Positions 30,537-35,405 of a stretch of 35,405 nucleotides of DNA are shown piece by piece. Position 1 is the stretch's first letter. Each line of letters begins with the position of its first letter. The notes under the pieces are model-generated. The model was not told the origin of the DNA. It worked only from the letters and a program-made list of their open reading frames with translations, and searched no databases. The stretch comes from a virus, in the IMG/VR virus record IMGVR_UViG_3300035145_004312, positions 1-35,405 of that record; one strand, 5' to 3'. The translations under genes were made by a program, and so were the position numbers.

Positions 30537-30554
30537 TATAATATATTGTGTAAG
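30537..30554 (+). promoter_or_regulatory. Promoter-like region before the SAP-domain gene
   Basis: Just after the capsid terminator, TATAAT (30537-30542) and GTGTAAG (30548-30554) follow each other, and the ATG is at 30587. Either could be the active -10. The position after a terminator and before a new gene set supports a promoter here. An ATG at 30566 is in frame but meets TAA after three codons. Confidence 0.45.
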
Positions 30555-30586
30555 TATATTGTACACATGCCAACCAAATAATTACT

Positions 30587-30982
30587 ATGCCTAGAAAAAA
30601 AACAACTCCAATAAAATCAAAGAAAGCTAATAAAGAAATAGAATTTGTAGATGGAAAAGTCGAAGATGAAAAGCATGCTTTATCTAAATCAATAGAAGAA
30701 ATACTAATGCCCAAAAACAATCCTTTTGGCACCAATTCAGAAGCTGAGTTAGATGAAAGTCTAGAAGGAATGAACCTTAGACAAATGCAAGAGCTAGCTG
30801 TAAAAGCCAGCGTTTTCCCATCTGGAAACAAAACAAGTTTAAAAAAGAAAATCAAGAAAGAGTTCTCCATAAAATACGGAACTAAAGACGGTTCAAGGAA
30901 ATACAATGCCCCTACAGAGTCCCCAATCATTGCGGATGCAGAATTAGCGAAAGACGTATTATCTATTTTAAATAAAAGATGA
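30587..30982 (+). CDS. SAP-like DNA-binding domain protein
   Basis: The 131-residue product has a basic N-terminus (PRKKTTPIKSKKANK). A helix-turn-helix stretch at about residues 61-86, MNLRQMQELAVKASVFPSGNKTSLKKKI, matches the SAP-like pattern of two helices with Leu, then Gly-Asn-Lys, then Leu-Ile in the second helix. Such domains occur in phage DNA-binding and head-completion proteins. The C-terminus (IADAELAKDVLSILNKR) is helical. It overlaps the next start by four bases and follows the capsid terminator. Its role is unknown; a connector or DNA-organising function next to the head module is a guess. Confidence 0.6.
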   Translation: MPRKKTTPIKSKKANKEIEFVDGKVEDEKHALSKSIEEILMPKNNPFGTNSEAELDESLEGMNLRQMQELAVKASVFPSGNKTSLKKKIKKEFSIKYGTKDGSRKYNAPTESPIIADAELAKDVLSILNKR

Positions 30983-31503
30983 GCTATAACTTTGACTCTT
31001 CAGTCAACGAAATAGGAAATCTAGCATCAGGTATATACAAATTTGATTTTGACGAAAATAAAAATTTCGTAAATCCTAGCTTTGTTTCTGGTTGGTTGCA
31101 AAATAATATAGGTGAATTAAATGTTTTAATTCACTCGTGTTACAGTGGAGAAAACCCAGGAATGGGAGATGAGGAGCAAAGTATATATAGGCAAATATTT
31201 CTAAGAGACTACTATAAAAAATTAGGAAGATCTTCTTTAATGGGGGTTTCTTATATTGAAAGCCAACCAGAATCATCTTCATCGTCAAGTATAGTAACAT
31301 CAGACTGGACAGAACTAAGAGACGGAGATAGTATGATAAAAAGAAAGGCTATGCTAGCTAGTCCATCAGAGAAGATAACAGCATCTAGGCAATACTCTCA
31401 ATTCTCTAATGACGCTCAAGGCGAGCTAGATAAACTTCTTTACAAATATAATATATCTAAGGGCTCTCCAAGGCAAGTGGCTGGAAACGATTCGCCAGCT
31501 TAA
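30979..31503 (+). CDS. Putative head-tail connector/virion protein
   Basis: The 174-residue product is not recognised with certainty. Residues 1-95 look helical with several aromatic residues (SGWLQNNIGELNVLIHSC, YRQIFLRDYYKKLG). A Ser-rich turn follows (PESSSSSSIV), then SDWTELRDGDSMIKR at about 109-123, a segment that resembles connector-type phage proteins following the capsid gene. The end is polar and Gly/Ser/Pro-rich. The ATG at 30979 overlaps the previous stop (ATGA). Its TAA shares the TTAA with the stop of the converging gene. It is probably part of the neck set by position. Confidence 0.5.
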   Translation: MSYNFDSSVNEIGNLASGIYKFDFDENKNFVNPSFVSGWLQNNIGELNVLIHSCYSGENPGMGDEEQSIYRQIFLRDYYKKLGRSSLMGVSYIESQPESSSSSSIVTSDWTELRDGDSMIKRKAMLASPSEKITASRQYSQFSNDAQGELDKLLYKYNISKGSPRQVAGNDSPA

Positions 31504-32489
31504 CTCATATTCATTAAGTCTTGCATATTGAGACTGCCTCCTTTTTTCTTAGCAGCAGTATTTAAGGAATTGCTTTTTTGTATTGAAGATTGATCTATAC
31601 CCATATATTCATAGTCTTCTGCTGTAGCTCCAAAAACCGTAGAAGCTCCATCTTTTGAAAGATGCTCTTTCATTTTTTCTTTGCTTTTGCTTTTGCTCGC
31701 ATATTCCATCAATGCTGAAGGATTTTTTCTTATTTTATCTGGTATATCTTGATTATTATCAAAAATATTTTTAAAAATCTTTAAATAGGTTAAAATGGTC
31801 AATTGATTATTTGTTAATTCGCAGGCAGGTTTGCCAAAAAGATCTAAAGGTCCTTGTACGGAATACATAAAAGGGAAAAAGAAATCTTCTAAAATTACTT
31901 TTTGTATATTTTCTTCTGTAAAACAGGTTACCATGCTATTGCTTAAATCTATGTATGATTTTATTTCAGAATAAGATAAGTTATCAAACATATCGTCTGT
32001 AAGGTGTTTTGTTCGCAAACCTTCATCACTATAAAAGCTATTGACTATAAAAAAATCGTTAGCCTGTTTTGAGGCATATGCTTCAGCTGTATTGCCTAAT
32101 AAATTATTTCTTTCTAACTTTTTTTTGTTTAACTTTTCTTGCTCTTCGTCAATAATTTTTTGGTGAGCATCTCTTTCTGATTTTAGATTTAGATTATCCT
32201 TAGTTTTTAGCAAGTTTTTAATGAAAATTGACTGGGAGTCAATAAAGTTTTCGTCTTCTTCTGTCCAGATTCCATCTTTGAAAATTTGAGCCAATGCCTC
32301 TTTTTCTTCGGGAATTCCTCTTTTTTTTGCTTTTTCAAGAAAAAACTTTTCTTTTTCATTTACATGTATATAATCATTTGCATGCAAATGTTTTAAGTAT
32401 AAAATTTCTTTTTTTAGATTTAATTTAGAATAACCTAGGCATACATCCCTGAATATTTTCCTATACAAAAAATCATCTTCATCATACAT
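31500..32489 (-). CDS. Unknown phage protein of a leftward three-gene island
   Basis: The 329-residue product looks soluble and mainly helical. It has an early motif KAKKRGIPEEKEALAQIFKDGIWTEEDENFID (about 52-83), a charged coiled-coil stretch (KIIDEEQEKLNKKKLERNNLL), then TAEAYASKQANDFFIVNSFY. Proteins with this 'G-x-W-T/S-x-x-x-E' pattern recur in marine phages near structural genes, but I know no function. A tail-assembly or tape-measure-associated role is only a guess from context. It ends with a Lys/Gly tail and NMQDLMNMS. The start overlaps the upstream gene by eight bases (ATGTATGA), so the two are translationally coupled. Confidence 0.5.
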   Translation of the reverse strand: MYDEDDFLYRKIFRDVCLGYSKLNLKKEILYLKHLHANDYIHVNEKEKFFLEKAKKRGIPEEKEALAQIFKDGIWTEEDENFIDSQSIFIKNLLKTKDNLNLKSERDAHQKIIDEEQEKLNKKKLERNNLLGNTAEAYASKQANDFFIVNSFYSDEGLRTKHLTDDMFDNLSYSEIKSYIDLSNSMVTCFTEENIQKVILEDFFFPFMYSVQGPLDLFGKPACELTNNQLTILTYLKIFKNIFDNNQDIPDKIRKNPSALMEYASKSKSKEKMKEHLSKDGASTVFGATAEDYEYMGIDQSSIQKSNSLNTAAKKKGGSLNMQDLMNMS

Positions 32490-33243
32490 TGCCAGAATCT
32501 ATGTCATCATTTAGGGCATCAAAATCATCTTTGGACGCATTAGCACTAAAGTACCAAAAACTAAGTATAGACAAGATTTTATCTTTAACCAAGTCGAATA
32601 TTTCATGCCCATTCTCATCAATATCATAATATTGATCTATCTTGTCTTCAGAATCTTCCCCAGTAAAAAAAGATTTAATTTCTGATTCTTCATTTTCTTG
32701 GTAGTGAGAAAGGTGCACCAGATACCATAATATAACCTTGCTCTGAGCTTTACTATCTGCGGTGTGATTAAATAAAGATGAGTAAGAAGTTTCCATATCA
32801 ACAATGTCTCTTCTTTTTTCAGTCATCTCGCCAAGTAATGAAGTTAATTTTTCTTCATCTTGCTTGCTCTTTTTTGGTTTGGAGGAAAGTCTGCTGTATT
32901 TATTTTGTAGATCTCCTAATTCTCCATAACTCCTTGTTAATGTTTTTGCGTCATCTTCAGTGAGCAGACCTCCAGTATCACTATATTTTTTTGCCAACAT
33001 CGCTTTCGTTAGAATGCCTTTTTTTATACACTTACTCATTTCGATACTGTATTCAATATCAGCTTCTTCGAGCTCTCTTCTGCTTGGCTCTTTTATTATA
33101 ATTTTTACTGGTACTGGTTTTTTAGAAGTTTCTTCTACTGAATACTCTTCCATTTTACCAGTATCTTTATTTTTTCTTTTCTTTGTAACGGTTTCTGTTA
33201 CATCTCTTTCGACATCTACATTAAAGCTATAAATTTCTTTCAT
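32482..33243 (-). CDS. Unknown phage protein, middle gene of the leftward island
   Basis: The 253-residue product starts with a beta-like charged segment (VDVERDVTETVTKKRKNKDTG, then PVPVKIIIKEPSRRELEEAD). A helical region of about 130 residues rich in Lys, Glu and Ser follows, then DSKAQSKVILWYLVHLSHYQE and a strongly acidic end (GEDSEDKIDQYYDIDENG, DDFDALNDDIDSG). The front segment is similar to phage tail-assembly-type proteins that bind basic peptides, but no family is certain. It is 11 nt after the 102-residue gene and overlaps the next by eight bases. The leader (AATAAAA) has no Shine-Dalgarno. Confidence 0.5.
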   Translation of the reverse strand: MKEIYSFNVDVERDVTETVTKKRKNKDTGKMEEYSVEETSKKPVPVKIIIKEPSRRELEEADIEYSIEMSKCIKKGILTKAMLAKKYSDTGGLLTEDDAKTLTRSYGELGDLQNKYSRLSSKPKKSKQDEEKLTSLLGEMTEKRRDIVDMETSYSSLFNHTADSKAQSKVILWYLVHLSHYQENEESEIKSFFTGEDSEDKIDQYYDIDENGHEIFDLVKDKILSILSFWYFSANASKDDFDALNDDIDSGNV

Positions 33244-33254
33244 TTTTATTTTGT

Positions 33255-33563
33255 TTATTGATTATAATAATTTTCGAATTTAAAATGTACAGTAAATTTT
33301 TCAAGATCTTCATTTTGATTCCTAAGGGAATCATTACCTAAATCTAAAACTTTTTTTCTAAGATACTTCATCTTGCTTTCGTCAAAGTAATTAGCTTGAT
33401 CTATTAAGGAATGATATTTATCAGGCAGGGCTCTTTTAAGCTTAGCGAAATGTATTGTGTGTTCTTCATTTAGATCTTCAAGCAAATACAAAAAACACTT
33501 AAATAAATTTTTGATATGCTTTTCATATCTTTCTTGTAAAATTTCCTTATCAGCTTCGCTCAT
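33255..33563 (-). CDS. Small helical hypothetical protein, first gene of the leftward island
   Basis: The 102-residue product is charged and probably all helical (EADKEILQERYEKHIKNLFKCFLYLLEDL, then YFDESKMKYLRKKVLDLG), with a Phe/Tyr-rich end (KFTVHFKFENYYNQ). There is no signal, membrane segment or recognised motif. It starts the leftward island; the 66-nt gap to the rightward gene at 33630 is A/T-rich, with TTATAATA upstream on this strand as a possible -10. No function is assigned. Confidence 0.5.
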   Translation of the reverse strand: MSEADKEILQERYEKHIKNLFKCFLYLLEDLNEEHTIHFAKLKRALPDKYHSLIDQANYFDESKMKYLRKKVLDLGNDSLRNQNEDLEKFTVHFKFENYYNQ

Positions 33564-33610
33564 TACTTAATAATTTATTATAAGTTTGAATATATTTTTT
33601 TCTATAAAAA

Positions 33611-33619
33611 GTGTAATAT
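33611..33619 (+). promoter_or_regulatory. GTGTAATAT promoter-like motif before the connector gene
   Basis: GTGTAATAT, identical to the motif at 27016, starts 19 nt before the ATG at 33630 in a divergent gap. It is preceded by A/T-only sequence. If used as a -10, the leader would be only a few nucleotides. Confidence 0.45.
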
Positions 33620-33629
33620 ATATTGGAAT

Positions 33630-34088
33630 ATGTCTAGCTTAATACCAGAATCAGAAAAAACATTACTACAAGAAGCTTTCAACGACTTGCATGATACTTT
33701 CGCTAGACCAGTATATTACTTTAAAGAATCAAAAAAAGTAATAATCCAAACTAACCCCTCCTACAATCCGATATACGGACAAGGACAGCAATTCACCGAA
33801 AGCATAAAGAATGTCATTGATTCTGGCAGTTTCAATGCAAGAATAACTTACGACACAGATAAAGCAAATTCATATATAAATGATCCAGAAATAGATTCTC
33901 AATTAAAACTTAGACTGCCAGACGGTTATGTTAGAATAAAAGTTGATGCTAGTGGATATAATGTAATAAAGAAAACTAAAAGGGTGGTTTTTGACGAAAG
34001 AACTTTTTCAATAGAAAGCGATGTGAGGCCGCATGGATTGTTTACTCCATCTCATTATACATTCTTTTTATTGCCTACAGAGAAATAA
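33630..34088 (+). CDS. Putative neck/head-completion protein
   Basis: The 152-residue product opens with a helix (SEKTLLQEAFNDLHDTFA) followed by beta strands. RPVYYFKESKKVIIQTNPSYNPIYG and later GYVRIKVDASGYNVIKKTKRVVFDERTFSIESDVRPHGLFTPSHYTFFLLPTEK form a compact beta-rich domain. This plan is common in head-completion and stopper proteins after the capsid gene. The context supports it: the next genes overlap or abut and look like tail-completion and virion proteins. No motif proves the family. Confidence 0.55.
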   Translation: MSSLIPESEKTLLQEAFNDLHDTFARPVYYFKESKKVIIQTNPSYNPIYGQGQQFTESIKNVIDSGSFNARITYDTDKANSYINDPEIDSQLKLRLPDGYVRIKVDASGYNVIKKTKRVVFDERTFSIESDVRPHGLFTPSHYTFFLLPTEK

Positions 34089-34089
34089 T

Positions 34090-34734
34090 ATGATATCACA
34101 AAGTGTTATAAGGTCTATAAATTCTCAGCTGCAAAGAGAGGCTGGTTCGAGAATAGAAAATATAGTGATAAAAGAATTCTCAGTAATAAAAGAGAAAATG
34201 ATGGAAGAATTTGAAAATCACCCAGTAACCATGGAGATAGAAGCTGGGCCATCTTCAGCTAATATTAGTACTACCCTTGGTGGTTATGGAAATTTATTTA
34301 CATTCATTGGGTTTCCAGAAGGAGATGACCCAATATCAGTGATAAGAAGAAGGCTGCAAGAAACAAGCATAAGGAAAACCTCATACAAAGGCGGAAAGTG
34401 GGAGTTCATAACAACAGAACCTACTAGAGAAGAAATTTTTGCAATAACACCGTTGCCATGGGCAAACGGGAGAAGTTGGGTTGACGGAATAGAAACTGGA
34501 TTGTCTGGCTTAGGTTATTATTTATATGAAAGCAGCAAAGATTTTAACAGCTCAAGGTCTGGACCCGCAATCCAGTTAAAAGGAGGAAAAAAAGGTGAAA
34601 AATCTTTCGGGGGAGGCACAGGAGGGGCAATTAAAAATCAAAGATCGAGATACAGAAGAACCTCTTATATTTCAAAAATCCTAAGGGATTTTAGAGCAAG
34701 AGCTTTGGCTTTAACAAAAAGAAGCATAAGATGA
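34090..34734 (+). CDS. Putative tail-completion/connector protein
   Basis: The 214-residue product begins MISQSVIRSINSQL. The ATG at 34090 lies one base after the previous stop. A frame that opens upstream at 34033 would overlap the previous gene by 56 nt and adds a hydrophobic, Cys/His-rich lead with no support. Residues 20-110 are a helix and then strands with ATLGGYGNLFTFIGFPEGDDP-like turns (positions 52-73). The last 60 residues are basic and Gly-rich (GGKKGEKSFGGGTGG, then QRSRYRRTSYISKILRDFRAR). Long basic tails of this kind are seen in tail-completion proteins that contact DNA. The family is not certain. Its stop overlaps the next ATG (ATGA). Confidence 0.55.
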   Translation: MISQSVIRSINSQLQREAGSRIENIVIKEFSVIKEKMMEEFENHPVTMEIEAGPSSANISTTLGGYGNLFTFIGFPEGDDPISVIRRRLQETSIRKTSYKGGKWEFITTEPTREEIFAITPLPWANGRSWVDGIETGLSGLGYYLYESSKDFNSSRSGPAIQLKGGKKGEKSFGGGTGGAIKNQRSRYRRTSYISKILRDFRARALALTKRSIR

Positions 34735-35405
34735 AACCGAATTTTGCACATGAAGCCACCACAAGTTTTTCAATGTGGTTCGAGCACCATCTAATTAAGC
34801 ATGGAGAAGCTTTTAGTAATAAAACTGGAAAGTTATATTACATAGAAGATGATAGACTTCCTTCTTCATTTTTTAGATACAGCAGTCCCTACAAACAATG
34901 GGTTACAGAAAGTGGGGCTGGAGGAGCATTTGTTCCTAATACAATATCTGGAAGTGCTGGAAAAGTGCAAAAAAACGATCCAAATAATGGTTATTATATT
35001 GATTTTGATAACGGCGGAGTTGTAGTTACTGGAAATTTAGCGTCTGATTCTTTGAATTTAAGCGGAGCTTTTTCTGTTAAAGAATTTAATATATATAATA
35101 CAAACGAATCAGAAGAAAACCTAGTTATAGAAAATAAATTTAATTCAAACAGTAGGTTTTCAATTCCAGAAAGTGGTATAGATCCGTATAAAATGGTAAC
35201 TCCTGCAATTTTTATAAACAATGAATATGTAGAAAATACTCCATTTGCATTTGGAGGAGAAGATAAAACTACATTAAATTTTAAGTCTGTAGTTTTAGCG
35301 GAAAACTTATATCAAATAGATGGTTTATTGTCTTTATTTGCTGACACAAGAAATATGGGATATCCACATTTAAGCTTTTCAGACCACCCTATAAATGAGT
35401 ATGGA
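34731..35405 (+). CDS. Virion structural protein, cut by the window end
   Basis: An uninterrupted frame of 225 codons starts at ATG 34731, overlapping the previous stop by four bases, and runs off the window without a stop. The visible part begins MKPNFAHEATTSFSMWFEHHLIKHGEAF. FRYSSPYKQWVTESGAGGAFVPNTISGS (about 48-75) is a pattern I associate with marine-phage virion proteins in which YSSPYKQWV is followed by a Gly/Ala turn and IPSG-type loop. The rest is beta-rich with Asn/Gly turns. It is probably a tail or neck structural protein; the length and C-terminus are unknown. Confidence 0.65.
   Translation, partial: MKPNFAHEATTSFSMWFEHHLIKHGEAFSNKTGKLYYIEDDRLPSSFFRYSSPYKQWVTESGAGGAFVPNTISGSAGKVQKNDPNNGYYIDFDNGGVVVTGNLASDSLNLSGAFSVKEFNIYNTNESEENLVIENKFNSNSRFSIPESGIDPYKMVTPAIFINNEYVENTPFAFGGEDKTTLNFKSVVLAENLYQIDGLLSLFADTRNMGYPHLSFSDHPINEYG

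Noticed and set aside
32482-32489. Programmed frameshift joining the two overlapping leftward genes, as in tail chaperone pairs
   Set aside because: The overlap is a simple ATGTATGA coupling and no slippery heptamer is visible before the upstream stop.
34033-34089. Upstream start for the tail-completion gene
   Set aside because: It would overlap the preceding gene by 56 nt and add 19 residues unlike the rest of the protein. The ATG at 34090 directly follows the previous stop.
1-35405. CRISPR arrays, insertion sequences and tRNA genes
   Set aside because: No spaced direct repeats, transposase motifs or cloverleaf-forming sequences were found apart from the tRNA-like end of the tmRNA.

Overview
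The window is an AT-rich (roughly two thirds A+T by eye), gene-dense stretch of the genome of a tailed double-stranded DNA phage, probably marine and probably uncultivated. It carries the large terminase (3101-4975), portal (24969-26999), a head maturation protease joined to a scaffold (27051-28685), a decoration-like protein, the major capsid protein (29413-30459) and neck/connector-type genes to the right edge. It also carries genes often found in large aquatic phages: PhoH, Hsp20, a J-domain protein, a SpeD-like protein and a phage sigma factor.

Host clues are indirect. Most start codons lack a Shine-Dalgarno sequence and sit behind A/T-only leaders, and the tmRNA tag starts Gly-Glu-x-x-Tyr as Bacteroidota tags do. 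I infer a Bacteroidota host as the leading guess, not as established.

Layout: 1-1035 rightward, a sulfotransferase and a complete tmRNA gene with an exceptionally long tag. 1075-1551 leftward, Hsp20. 1663-1869 rightward, a small membrane protein. 1861-11627 is one long leftward gene array. In transcription order it encodes a J-domain protein, PhoH, a membrane-anchored subtilase, a small membrane protein, a zinc ribbon protein, a sigma factor, an unknown coiled-coil protein, an SNase, an ERCC4-type nuclease, the SpeD-like protein, TerL, a sulfotransferase and a glycosyltransferase-like protein. 11682-17288 is a mostly rightward glycan cassette: a GT61-type transferase, a small Cys-rich protein, an 876-residue glycosyltransferase/sulfotransferase fusion and two further glycosyltransferase-like proteins. 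A small leftward lipoprotein with u-spanin architecture is embedded in it. 17316-24899 holds two giant adhesin/fibre-like proteins with PKD-like and BspA/DUF285-type repeats, the second with an N-terminal trypsin-like protease domain. 24969-31503 is the head module, 31500-33563 a leftward three-gene island, and 33630-35405 connector/virion genes, the last cut by the window edge.

Working model: the sigma factor may direct transcription from a recurring GTGTA(A/TA)AT motif seen 14-19 nt before several start codons. The packaging and head genes build the capsid. The glycan cassette, lying directly upstream of the two giant surface proteins, may glycosylate and sulfate virion or host surface structures. 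Three predicted proteases (subtilase, trypsin-like, prohead) and three separate sulfotransferase-like genes in 35 kb are unusual for one phage. The strongest leads are the long-tag tmRNA, the sulfotransferase/glycosyltransferase fusion, the SpeD homologue with Cys in place of the pyruvoyl-forming Ser, and the protease-bearing surface proteins.
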